64,000 nucleotides of DNA. Origin: Candidatus Nitrososphaera evergladensis SR1. GTDB lineage: Archaea; Thermoproteota; Nitrososphaeria; Nitrososphaerales; Nitrososphaeraceae. The position numbers and the translations under genes are program-made. The notes under the pieces are model-generated. The model saw nothing but the letters and a program-made list of their open reading frames with translations, was not told the origin of the DNA and searched no databases. Positions 51,637 to 58,948 of the stretch are shown here, piece after piece. Where the stretch lies: contig NZ_CP007174.1 of NCBI RefSeq assembly GCF_000730285.1, positions 1,674,001 to 1,738,000 of the forward strand, written 5' to 3'. Numbering within the stretch: the stretch's first letter is position 1; each line of letters starts with the position of its first letter.

Positions 51637-52338
51637 CTAGGGTTTGTAATCTTGAATCTCTTTGTCGAGTTGGTCTATTTTGTCAATCGTTTCTTTAGCA
51701 AATCTAAGCCACTGCATAACTGTGCCTTGCGATTCTACTGCAAAGGGGCGGCCGTCATTGCTTTCGTCTCCACTAGCGAGACCTGTGTACCTTATGTGTT
51801 TTGTAACTGATTCTATTTTATTCGCAAACTCGCCTCGAATATAGGGTCGTAGAATAGCCAATTGCTGCAAAGTACTATCAACCGGCGGTTTTAGCGAATG
51901 ATAGATTACCAAGAGATGATCTAGATACTCTGCCGTAGCAATCAAGTCATTAGTATTAGATTGCTTTTTTACAACTTCTTTCATGATATGCTCAATTGTC
52001 GTGCCCGTGTATGCTAAACTCACTTTGATGCCATTGAGCGAGTTAAGCCTGATAGAGTCTTGAATCTGTCGTTGCTGCTCAATATGCTCTCGAATTTCGT
52101 TGGCAACTTTTTGCAACTTATCACCGTCTTGCTTTTGAAGATACCAAAAATAGAAACCGAGTGATACCGCGACGAGTATGTTAAAGTCGAACGCATAGAC
52201 ATCAAACCCACTTGCTGATTTGATGTCGCCAAAGTACGTGTATGTTAGACCCACTAACGCGGCGGTAAGCAAGATTGCTATAATGCCAAAATTCTTGTGT
52301 TTTGAGACGGCCATCTCTGCTTGTTTGTCAGTAATCAT
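51637..52338 (-). CDS. Two-helix membrane protein with long helical domain (233 residues)
   Basis: Two membrane helices (FGIIAILLTAALVGLTYTYF and NILVAVSLGFYFWYL) lie near the N-terminus; about 165 mostly helical residues follow, with a coiled coil (DKLQKVANEIREHIEQQRQIQDS) and an acidic end. This 'TM-TM-helical effector' layout resembles membrane partners in some defence systems, but no known domain is recognised. Repeat copy A lies 60 nt upstream of its start. Confidence 0.7.
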   Translation of the reverse strand: MITDKQAEMAVSKHKNFGIIAILLTAALVGLTYTYFGDIKSASGFDVYAFDFNILVAVSLGFYFWYLQKQDGDKLQKVANEIREHIEQQRQIQDSIRLNSLNGIKVSLAYTGTTIEHIMKEVVKKQSNTNDLIATAEYLDHLLVIYHSLKPPVDSTLQQLAILRPYIRGEFANKIESVTKHIRYTGLASGDESNDGRPFAVESQGTVMQWLRFAKETIDKIDQLDKEIQDYKP

Positions 52339-52398
52339 GTAATAACAAAAGTAACTCGATTATGTAAAACTTCTCAGGTATTGCTGGGTCAAGACACG

Positions 52399-52474
52399 AA
52401 TTTGTCGTTTTGTCATCGTAGGTGCGCTTTACGTCAGACGTTTTGTGCGTACCGTATGACGAAATGACAAAATC
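52399..52474. repeat. Element palindromic repeat, copy A
   Basis: Begins with TTTGTCGTTTTGTCATCG and ends with TGACGAAATGACAAAAT; the ends contain the inverted pair TTTTGTCAT/ATGACAAAA. The centre holds CGTCAGACG. Copies B (56583) and, inverted, C (61811) share the ends almost exactly while the middle differs. Confidence 0.85.
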
Positions 52475-52508
52475 ATCTCAACCTTAACTTAATGGCATTG
52501 GCATTGCT

Positions 52509-52528
52509 GAGGTCGTGGGTTCGACCTC
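52509..52528. repeat. Hairpin resembling a tRNA T-arm
   Basis: GAGGTCG and CGACCTC form a 7-bp stem around TGGGTT. The sequence GTGGGTTCGACC looks like a T-loop, but no tRNA body is present. Possible terminator or relic. Confidence 0.4.
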
Positions 52529-52592
52529 GTGCAGTCATTTCTTATGATATAGAGATTCTACGCTTGATTGCCGGCTTGAGTACCGATGAAAT

Positions 52593-53027
52593 TTATAGGC
52601 TTGGCAGTATGTTATATTGTAGCTCAAGAACAGAGAATGCGAGTAAAAAGTAAACGATCGGGGCTAGTGCCATGCAGCCCATTACAAAGACATACTTAAA
52701 CCACATTCGCCACATTCTTGGCCTTATGGTTCTTAGGTCTTCTTTGAAGTGCCGCCAGTAATAAACACCGAATAACGCCAATGGGCCGAGCATGAATATC
52801 GTAGGCGCGCCTGACTGATGTATGATACTTGATACTTCTGCGATGCTATACGCGACTGTCATAAAGGTTGCAAGAAAATTAACAAACTTGGGCACGCTCT
52901 TGTATTTGCCTTTCATGCGCTTTGATAGCTTCTTGGCGAGGTGACTTACACCCCACGCACCGGCAACAGACATGCCGCCATATAGAAGCACGCCATAGTC
53001 AATCAACGAATAGCAATGAACGACCAT
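52593..53027 (-). CDS. Four-helix membrane protein (144 residues)
   Basis: Hydrophobic stretches at residues 9-30, 48-68, 72-90 and 108-132 are linked by basic loops (KKLSKRMKGKYKS, RTIRPRMWRMW). No soluble domain or catalytic motif is visible. It is divergent from HEPN-like gene 2, sharing its upstream region. Confidence 0.7.
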   Translation of the reverse strand: MVVHCYSLIDYGVLLYGGMSVAGAWGVSHLAKKLSKRMKGKYKSVPKFVNFLATFMTVAYSIAEVSSIIHQSGAPTIFMLGPLALFGVYYWRHFKEDLRTIRPRMWRMWFKYVFVMGCMALAPIVYFLLAFSVLELQYNILPSL

Positions 53028-53170
53028 ATCTTTATGATTTACTGTGTCTCACCGCTCACAGCGTGTTTGGTTTTTTGGTGTTTCTGTTGGTTTGAAACAG
53101 CCAACGAGCGATAACTTGCTCGAAATAAGCTACTTTAAGAGGGCGCATAACTTGAGCTAATTGGCCGAAT

Positions 53171-53860
53171 TTGACCCTAACCGACGACCTTGCAGAGAAG
53201 CATGAGAAAGACATTGAACTAATGCAAAGAATGTATCTTGAGGCCGAAAGGCAGTTTGTAGAATTCAACTTTATTGTACCTTATGTTGATAACGACGATC
53301 AGGTGTATTCGCCAAGGCTTGTAAGTCTCCTACAGGTCATAGGTTCGCAGATTGATGGTATTTTGAAGATTCTCGCTGGCTTGCTATCGATTGACGTAAA
53401 GCGCGTGACCAAGAAGAAGCAACCTGCATTCACCGATTACACGCAAGTAATAGATAGGCACGGCCTGCTGTCGGTACAACAGATACGATTTAAAGAAAAT
53501 GGCAAAGTACTAACACCTTTCAAGTTTGATTCAAGTCATACAACAGACTGGCGAAAGGCTCTCAATGATACGAAACATGAGTTGCCAAAAGGTGCATACT
53601 CTGGGCAATATGGGCATGTGGTAAATTCGATAGCTGCATTGGCAATTCTGCACGAATTAGTTAATACTGCAACGCATGATGATTTCAGACCATATATCTT
53701 GAACTCTAAGAATTGGTTCGATAATGGCGTATCTATGCGATCATTGGGTTTGCAAAAGAGTCATGATTTTTGTCGTAAGAAGTCGCAAGTGTTTGAGTAT
53801 GCCATGTGGTTCACATTGTCAGAACTAACGCCGACTCTGCCAGAACCATCAGGTCATTAG
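53171..53860 (+). CDS. HEPN-like protein 2, N..KH type (229 residues)
   Basis: The segment DWRKALNDTKHELPKGAYSG (W127, R128, N132, K135, H136) followed by a helix (NSIAALAILHELVN) resembles a branch of HEPN-like proteins with a W..aYN..KH motif in place of R-x4-H. The first 125 residues are helical with a beta hairpin (QQIRFKENGKVLTPFKFD). The frame begins with TTG 53171. A hairpin ACTCGA...TCGAGT (53863-53885) follows the stop. Assignment is by motif only. Confidence 0.55.
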   Translation: MTLTDDLAEKHEKDIELMQRMYLEAERQFVEFNFIVPYVDNDDQVYSPRLVSLLQVIGSQIDGILKILAGLLSIDVKRVTKKKQPAFTDYTQVIDRHGLLSVQQIRFKENGKVLTPFKFDSSHTTDWRKALNDTKHELPKGAYSGQYGHVVNSIAALAILHELVNTATHDDFRPYILNSKNWFDNGVSMRSLGLQKSHDFCRKKSQVFEYAMWFTLSELTPTLPEPSGH

Positions 53861-53953
53861 AAACTCGATTTTGTCAAAGTCGAGTAAATTTGAATTGCGA
53901 CTATATTCTCGCTCGAAATAACGGTTATGGCTATGCCGTGATCGGTTCAACGG

Positions 53954-54346
53954 TCAATTTTGCTCGATGTAGTGGTCTCTTATTGGCTGAGGTATCGCCT
54001 TAACTTCTGACGAACTTAGTATCTTTTCTAATACTTCGAAAGTGGCTGCTAAAGCAACGATGATGTGCGACCAGCTAGCCGATTGCACCTTTTGCCCGTT
54101 TCTAAAATCAAACTCGCAGCCATTTATTGAAATCGACATAGTTGCATTGTTGTGCACGCCGTTCGAATGAAGGCTATTTCTTATGTGTTGTAAGACCTTG
54201 AGAATGTTCAAACATTCGGTTTTGTCTTGTACCGTAATCAGGCTCAACAAGGTTTCTGCATTCTTGAGATATGATCTGGTGACCTTCTTGCCATCTAGGC
54301 AATCTAGAATGTTCACGATTAGGTTTTCGATGCGAAATTGAATCAT
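53954..54346 (-). CDS. HEPN-like protein 3, C-terminal part of a split gene (130 residues)
   Basis: LQHIRNSLHSNGVHN (R56, N57, H60, H65) is the RNx(2)HxnG variant of the HEPN active site, followed by a beta hairpin (MSISINGCEFDFRNGQKV) and a long helix (SHIIVALAATFEVLEKIL). The N-terminus starts abruptly inside what should be a helix (IQFRIENLIVNIL). Its ATG overlaps the stop of the upstream frame by 4 nt, directly after a (TC)12 tract, so this is probably the second half of one HEPN gene. Confidence 0.65.
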   Translation of the reverse strand: MIQFRIENLIVNILDCLDGKKVTRSYLKNAETLLSLITVQDKTECLNILKVLQHIRNSLHSNGVHNNATMSISINGCEFDFRNGQKVQSASWSHIIVALAATFEVLEKILSSSEVKAIPQPIRDHYIEQN

Positions 54347-54696
54347 AGTAACGAGAGAGAGAGAGAGAGAGAGAGACGAAGGTATTGTGAAAGGTTGCGT
54401 TCTAGAAATTCTAACTGAATTGTATCGTCAGCCAGACCGATTAAAGCGCGCCAAGTTTTTTCATGTATTTTGCCTTCTTTTACACTCGCCAAAAGGTTTA
54501 GAATCATAATATTATTAATTATGTCTGCCTTGCAAGTCATTAGCGTAGCCGCACGTACATCTTCGATCTTTACATTGCCCTTAGATTCTTCGTAAAGCTC
54601 AATGCCTTGATTGTCATAGATTCTTTGTAATTGGTTTTGCAATGGGTCTAGTCTTGTTGAAACTTCACGAGCCGAGACAATAGGCGTAAATTGCAT
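54343..54696 (-). CDS. N-terminal part of split HEPN-like gene 3 (117 residues)
   Basis: The product is helical (LDPLQNQLQRIYDNQGIELYEE, AATLMTCKADIINNIMILNLL, KTWRALIGLADDTIQLEFLERNLSQYL) and ends in RLSLSLSLSLL, coded by the dinucleotide tract at 54353-54376. Deleting one TC unit would carry the frame into ATG-ATT-CAA of the downstream gene and yield one protein of about 245 residues, a usual HEPN length. Confidence 0.65.
   Translation of the reverse strand: MQFTPIVSAREVSTRLDPLQNQLQRIYDNQGIELYEESKGNVKIEDVRAATLMTCKADIINNIMILNLLASVKEGKIHEKTWRALIGLADDTIQLEFLERNLSQYLRLSLSLSLSLL
54353..54376. repeat. (GA)12 dinucleotide repeat inside coding sequence
   Basis: Twelve GA units (TC on the coding strand) end 7 nt before the start/stop overlap of the two halves of HEPN-like gene 3. 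Tracts of this length slip during replication, and each one-unit change shifts the frame. Confidence 0.9.
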
Positions 54697-54906
54697 ATAG
54701 TGCAGTTAGATTATCATATTAAAAAGCTCTTGAGATTTTTCAAAGTAATATGGTCGTAGTAATCTCAATAAGAAAATGAGAGCTAGAACGGCTTGTTATC
54801 TAATTCTTATTCATCATTGATTCTAGCAAGGTTATGGTCTTTGTCGAGTTCGCCGAAATGACCTGACCATCAACGCAGCCATTTCGCCTTATTGCAGAGA
54901 TAATTA

Positions 54907-55785
54907 TTAAATCGGGTTTTTTTCGAGGTGGCCTATGAGTCTATAAATGCACTTGCAATAAGGCACAAATACACTCAAGTTCACCAGCACGTCTTCACGC
55001 CTAACTTTCTTGCCGGTGGGGTGGCCCGCATCGTTGCGCGTGATTCGTATCAAATTAAACACGCCGTCTAAGTTAGATTCTAAGTTTTCGTCTATTTCAT
55101 TGCGCCTCTGAACCGGCAGTTGCATAACGACTTTCTTTACTTCATCGAATTTGTATTTAGTTCTCGTATCGTTCTTTAGCTTTTCAAATTTTTCTGGCTG
55201 GCCGTTGCCGGTTACAGCGTTTGAAACTGCGTCTAATAATAATTCAAAAGCACGTTCTGACGCAACGCCGGTCATTACGGCGGCAGAGAATAGATTATTT
55301 CGTCTTAGAGTCTGCAGCGCCTCTGTGATGTAGATCATAATCGTTTCGTCTATACCAGGTATCTCTGTTTTTAGATTGGCGAGATAGCCGTCGGGGTCAT
55401 AGGGCTGCGGCTTCTGACTAAGAACGACAGCACGCCCATATTCGCTAATGTGCATAAACGGCGGTTCTGGGTTATCATAGTTCAAACCCCAGCCAATCAG
55501 ACCCTCTGTCATGAACTCACTGATAAGGTATAACACCTTGTCTTTGTCTTGCCTTTGAAATGCATAACCCTTCTTAACAGCAAGCTCTTCGACATCATGA
55601 ATAATTGATCGAGTTTGCAGACCTGCTCTGTATCTATCGGCTTCTTGTCTAATGTGAAGACTCAAGAGTTCTAGCATCAACGGTCGTAATTCTTCATAGT
55701 TCAAGGGGTGGGCAGTTTCGGTTATTTGGGCTTGCAAATAAGCACTTCGGGTTACGATCAACAACTGACCGTTGACAAAACACAA
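54907..55785 (-). CDS. HEPN-like protein 4 with N-terminal winged-helix-like region (292 residues)
   Basis: Residues 30-120 look like a winged helix (KVLYLISEFMTEGLIGWGLN, MHISEYGRAVVLS); 150-285 form a helical domain with SAAVMTGVASERAFELLLDAV and the motif ITRNDAGHPTGK (R250, N251, H255), typical of DUF4145-like HEPN domains. A final helix (VFVPYCKCIYRLIGHL) closes it. The start is uncertain: TTG 55785, or TTG at about 55704 (LNYEELRPLM). Confidence 0.75.
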   Translation of the reverse strand: MCFVNGQLLIVTRSAYLQAQITETAHPLNYEELRPLMLELLSLHIRQEADRYRAGLQTRSIIHDVEELAVKKGYAFQRQDKDKVLYLISEFMTEGLIGWGLNYDNPEPPFMHISEYGRAVVLSQKPQPYDPDGYLANLKTEIPGIDETIMIYITEALQTLRRNNLFSAAVMTGVASERAFELLLDAVSNAVTGNGQPEKFEKLKNDTRTKYKFDEVKKVVMQLPVQRRNEIDENLESNLDGVFNLIRITRNDAGHPTGKKVRREDVLVNLSVFVPYCKCIYRLIGHLEKNPI

Positions 55786-55886
55786 AAAATTTACTCTATT
55801 TTGTCAAAAATGGCCTACTTGAACAAAGCAAACAACCGAATTTGCTAGATTGTTGATCATCATACCATTTTAGGTAAGCTATATCT

Positions 55887-56567
55887 ATGCGTTTAGAAAA
55901 CAAGCCGATTGTGAGCCTAGGGGCGGCAGACAAACGAGAAATAGCGCACTGCAATCGGGTAATAATTCGTACCTTCGTTGAACTGAAAGCCAAAGGCAAG
56001 ATCAACCCAACTTACGCAGAAGAGCTAGGTCGAATTGAAATATTTTTGCGATATGCAAAAGTCTGTGCTATTGGCATGAACGCAATAGACCGCGTTATCG
56101 ACCCAGATAATGTGCAGAGGTTTCAAGAGTTTAAAAATGACATCTCGCAGTATGGCATCACTGCAGAAAATTTCATGAATGTTCATACCAGCCTACTTCT
56201 TTACAATTTCTTGCAATTCTACTCGCAGGCAGAAAACATCATGATCGCATTACTAAAAGGTGCGACTTATGGCAAAAATAACAATCAGACAGTTACTGGT
56301 AAAGAAGAACTAGGCCGGTTAATCAATGACGTAATAGGTTCAGTATACAAAAATAATGGGCTGAGCGAATTTGTAGATACCAAGTTTAGAAATGCTTTGG
56401 CCCATGGTTGGTGTTTTGTAAACGACGATCGGCTGCACTACTATACCGACGGCACGCTAAAGAATTTGCAAAGTTTGAGCATTTATGAATTACTGTTGAA
56501 GTTTCGTAAGATGAATCTCTTTACCTTAGCGCTAATGCAAACGGTAACGCATACGAGCTGGGTTTAG
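55887..56567 (+). CDS. HEPN-like protein 5 (226 residues)
   Basis: An all-helical protein whose motif TKFRNALAHGWCF (R168, N169, H173) is a good R-x4-H HEPN signature, followed by RLHYYTDGTLKNLQSLSIYELLLKF. The preceding helix (LYNFLQFYSQAENIMIALL) is comparable to the split region of HEPN-like protein 3. It is the last gene of the HEPN/membrane island; repeat copy B follows its stop by 15 nt. Confidence 0.75.
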   Translation: MRLENKPIVSLGAADKREIAHCNRVIIRTFVELKAKGKINPTYAEELGRIEIFLRYAKVCAIGMNAIDRVIDPDNVQRFQEFKNDISQYGITAENFMNVHTSLLLYNFLQFYSQAENIMIALLKGATYGKNNNQTVTGKEELGRLINDVIGSVYKNNGLSEFVDTKFRNALAHGWCFVNDDRLHYYTDGTLKNLQSLSIYELLLKFRKMNLFTLALMQTVTHTSWV

Positions 56568-56582
56568 CATGAGTGGCAGACT

Positions 56583-56657
56583 ATTTGTCGTTTTGTCATC
56601 GAGAGTGCGGTATACTTCAGACGCTTTAGGCACTCGCCCTGACGAAATGACAAAATC
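56583..56657. repeat. Element palindromic repeat, copy B
   Basis: Same ends as copy A (TTTGTCGTTTTGTCATCG and TGACGAAATGACAAAAT), same orientation, similar length, centre TTCAGACG. The inner arms GAGTGC and GCACTC pair although their sequence differs from copy A, so base pairing appears preserved. Confidence 0.85.
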
Positions 56658-56765
56658 AAGGGCGAGTAGTTTCTCTCTAGAATAATCTTCTATCTAGACA
56701 TGATCTAGGCATATAATTCGACACCAGCAAGGTAAAAACGGCCCTCGATTTTCTAGGTAGGGGGG

Positions 56766-56948
56766 TATATAAAGCGCTGGCATGCGGTGCGCAGTATTTA
56801 AAGCGAGCCTGCACTTTTGTTCGACAGTTGCCTAGCAGTGCAATAACGCCGTATTTCGCAATAAGGTTACACCATGTCTAGCCTTATTGTTGCGCTTTTC
56901 GTCGTTGCACTATATAAGCAGGCTCTAGGGCCAAGTTACTATATAAAG
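56766..56948 (+). promoter_or_regulatory. Cluster of four TATA-like boxes
   Basis: TATATAAA (56766), TATTTAAA (56795), TATATAAG (56911) and TATATAAAG (56940) lie in gene-free sequence upstream of the tape-measure operon. At least two are near-perfect archaeal TATA boxes on the plus strand, with no start codon at leaderless distance, so they may drive untranslated RNAs or an operon with a long leader. The repeat AATAAGGTTACA occurs at 56860 and again at 57147, after GCCTAG in both cases. Confidence 0.5.
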
Positions 56949-57042
56949 CCCTGATTACTAAAATGTTAGTTAGTAAGTAAAACTTACCATGAGAACATAG
57001 GCGCAGGCGAAGGTCGGCGGCTCACTTCGCTTCGCTTCGTTC

Positions 57043-57111
57043 GCCGTGCTTTGCTCTAGTCGTGTCGTGGCTGATTGACAACGTAAGCTAGTCTTACGTG
57101 CAAAGCACGGC
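57043..57111. ncRNA. Candidate structured RNA in the 704-base gene-free stretch
   Basis: GCCGTGCTTTGC (57043-57054) pairs perfectly with GCAAAGCACGGC (57100-57111). Inside, ACGTAAG-CTAGT-CTTACGT (57081-57099) forms a second perfect hairpin that stacks directly on the outer stem. The 5' flank holds the purine/pyrimidine repeat CTTCGCTTCGCTTCGTTCG. It lies 103 bases past the last TATA box of the cluster; a small RNA, long leader or origin are all possible. Confidence 0.5.
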
Positions 57112-57271
57112 TCTATGTCATAGTGCACGCCTAGTTCGTGGTTTGAAATAAGGTTACATATTGTATTGCTTTTCTACAAAAGAGGGTTATTTATTATTAA
57201 ACTTGTGGTCAAAGTACTATAGAGTTGTAGGTCTTAGCATTTATTAAGTAGAAATTGTATTTCAGTAACAG

Positions 57272-57430
57272 ATGGCAAGCACTGATACAGAATCGCTTGA
57301 AGTCGCAGTTGTCGGCAAGCTCGTGCCTAACGAGGGTCGATACCTCATAAGCATTAGCAAAGACTACGCCGAGGCATTAGCCCGCATTACTACAAAGCGC
57401 GTTCTGATCAGAGTTACGCCATTGGTATAG
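57272..57430 (+). CDS. Small AbrB-like protein, 52 residues
   Basis: ATG 57272 to TAG 57430 codes for MASTDTESLEVAVVGKLVPN, then RYLISISKDYAEALAR and RVLIRVTPLV. The alternating strand pattern is like a swapped-hairpin AbrB/SpoVT domain, but this is only by shape. It is the first gene after the structured region and lies 9 nt before the next gene. Confidence 0.55.
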   Translation: MASTDTESLEVAVVGKLVPNEGRYLISISKDYAEALARITTKRVLIRVTPLV

Positions 57431-57439
57431 TGAAGAAAC

Positions 57440-57715
57440 ATGAAGACACAGCAATTTACACAAATTGCGCATTATGTAACAAAGGGCGTTAATCTCGCCC
57501 ACACGAAACGACAGAGTTTGAATCTCAGAGTGCCGAGGCTCGTACCTAGGCGGCTGCTTTTGGCTTTCATGTCAAAGAGCAGAAATGTCAAGGTTAGCGG
57601 TGAAAAACTACGCTGCGAATCGTGCGGCATGGTTTGGCACCCGACTGATCGGCGGGGTCAGGTACAAGCGCGCTATATGGCGTGCCCGAAAGGCTGCGAG
57701 GTGCTAAAAGCATGA
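57440..57715 (+). CDS. Zinc-ribbon protein, 91 residues
   Basis: A basic N-terminal half (KRQSLNLRVPRLVPRRLLLAF) precedes a ribbon with LRCESCGMVW and MACPKGCEV. ATG 57572 (MSKSRNVKV) would give only the ribbon half. Its stop overlaps the next start by 4 nt. It may be a nucleic-acid-binding protein of the element. Confidence 0.65.
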   Translation: MKTQQFTQIAHYVTKGVNLAHTKRQSLNLRVPRLVPRRLLLAFMSKSRNVKVSGEKLRCESCGMVWHPTDRRGQVQARYMACPKGCEVLKA

Positions 57716-58029
57716 CGCCAGAACAAGAAGGCGAGATGCTTCAACTTTTGCGGGGCATCTCGACCAAGCTGTCGATATTGACAGACACATCGCCTTTTGC
57801 CCGAATGTCAAAGGCTGAGATCGAAAGAGCAGTTGACCTCAAGCTTGAAACCGTGAGTCTAGGTGAGGTGTGCGAGGTAACAGGCAAACAGGCTGACTCA
57901 GGCACAAACATAGGCGAGGTCGCGCGGGCAATAGAAGACAAAAAACGCGATGACTTTGAGCGCAACTACGAGGCGCGTGCAGAGGCGATTGCAAAGGCAG
58001 CGAAAGAAATAGGTGTCATAATTCGATGA
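57712..58029 (+). CDS. Helical protein of 105 residues
   Basis: ATG 57712, overlapping the preceding stop (ATGA), gives MTPEQEGEMLQLLRGISTKL..., with charged helices throughout (ARAIEDKKRDDFERNYEARAEAIAKAAKEIG). No domain is recognised. It overlaps the next start by 4 nt. Confidence 0.65.
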   Translation: MTPEQEGEMLQLLRGISTKLSILTDTSPFARMSKAEIERAVDLKLETVSLGEVCEVTGKQADSGTNIGEVARAIEDKKRDDFERNYEARAEAIAKAAKEIGVIIR

Positions 58030-58223
58030 GCGACAAATTCGAATTAGTAAACGTCAAGATCAATGATAAGCCTGCGCAGGTCGTGCGCAGACGACCCGGG
58101 CTTGTCGATCTCGAAGACGATGTGCTTGACCTAGCGAAGATTAGTCTTGCCATAAATACAAAAGGCGCATCGCTAGACAAAAACGGCGAAATCGTGGTCG
58201 CGCTAAGGTTTAGGCCCGAATAG
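58026..58223 (+). CDS. Small beta-rich protein, 65 residues
   Basis: MSDKFELVNVKINDKPAQVV, then GLVDLEDDVLDLAKISLAIN and GEIVVALRFRPE. Strand-helix-strand in outline, no Cys. Coupled to the preceding gene by a 4-nt overlap. Function unknown. Confidence 0.6.
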   Translation: MSDKFELVNVKINDKPAQVVRRRPGLVDLEDDVLDLAKISLAINTKGASLDKNGEIVVALRFRPE

Positions 58224-58253
58224 GCGGGCCGAAGCCTACTTTTTTTAGTGCAG

Positions 58254-58736
58254 ATGATGAGAATGAACAACGAAAGAGAGCAGCACTTTTGCGCTTTGTC
58301 TAGGCCCAAGACTGCAAAATGGCTAAAATTCGAACCAGCGACAGGCAAGCCCGTAGCGTCTAAGTTTGCTGGTGGCAGCTACGACGCTTTGCAACATAGG
58401 CCCGTTTCAATAAAGCGGCCAGACTCTAACTACAGGCGCATCTTGGCAGTACTCGCCGAGATTAGAGCTAGCGGTAGAGCGTGGCTAAGTGGTGCAGAGA
58501 TAACCACACTGTACAATCAGAAATACGGCACAACCAAAAAGACCGCAGACATTGAAAAACCACTTTCGCGCTTTTACGTTTGGCAATGGGTCGATTATCG
58601 CGAAACAAAAAGCAGATACGCGCTTGGCTTGTGGTCACTCAAACCAGACGTAAACGTGCAAGATATAGACGATCTCTTTGCTAGAGCCGAATCGCATGAG
58701 CAGATTTTCAACGGCAAAAAAGGTTATGAGAAATGA
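58254..58736 (+). CDS. Winged-helix-like protein, about 160 residues
   Basis: The middle (SNYRRILAVLAEIRASGRAWLSGAEITTLYNQKYGTTKKTADIEKPLSRFYVWQWVDY) looks like a winged helix with a basic recognition helix; an acidic C-terminal helix follows. GTG 58248 and ATG 58254 are both possible starts. It overlaps the next gene by 4 nt. An element transcription regulator is likely. Confidence 0.65.
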   Translation: MMRMNNEREQHFCALSRPKTAKWLKFEPATGKPVASKFAGGSYDALQHRPVSIKRPDSNYRRILAVLAEIRASGRAWLSGAEITTLYNQKYGTTKKTADIEKPLSRFYVWQWVDYRETKSRYALGLWSLKPDVNVQDIDDLFARAESHEQIFNGKKGYEK

Positions 58737-58948
58737 TCAACAAAAAAGGCGACATAAAATTTAGCAAAATCGACGACTATACTGTAGAAGGCTTGCTAAG
58801 CACACTGACAAGAGAGTTTGGGCTATTCTCATGCAAGAAATGCGGCGCTATGGTCATACTGCCAGACACCGAGAACAAAGGCGACACTAGAAGCCTACAA
58901 GCGCATTCGGCGTGGCATGATATGCAGACTAAGGTGAAACGAGAATGA
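58733..58948 (+). CDS. C2H2-type zinc-binding protein, 71 residues
   Basis: FSCKKCGAMVILPD and LQAHSAWHDMQ provide C-x2-C and H-x3-H with a 20-residue spacing, a long finger. The gene overlaps both neighbours by 4 nt, so it is made together with the tape-measure-like protein. Confidence 0.65.
   Translation: MINKKGDIKFSKIDDYTVEGLLSTLTREFGLFSCKKCGAMVILPDTENKGDTRSLQAHSAWHDMQTKVKRE

Noticed and set aside
52509-52528. tRNA fragment inside the element
   Set aside because: Only a T-arm-like hairpin is present; no acceptor, D or anticodon arm can be built around it, so it is listed only as a hairpin.
54830-54900. Possible fourth copy of the element palindrome
   Set aside because: TTTGTCGAG and CGAAATGAC occur close together, but neither conserved end is complete, so it was not counted.
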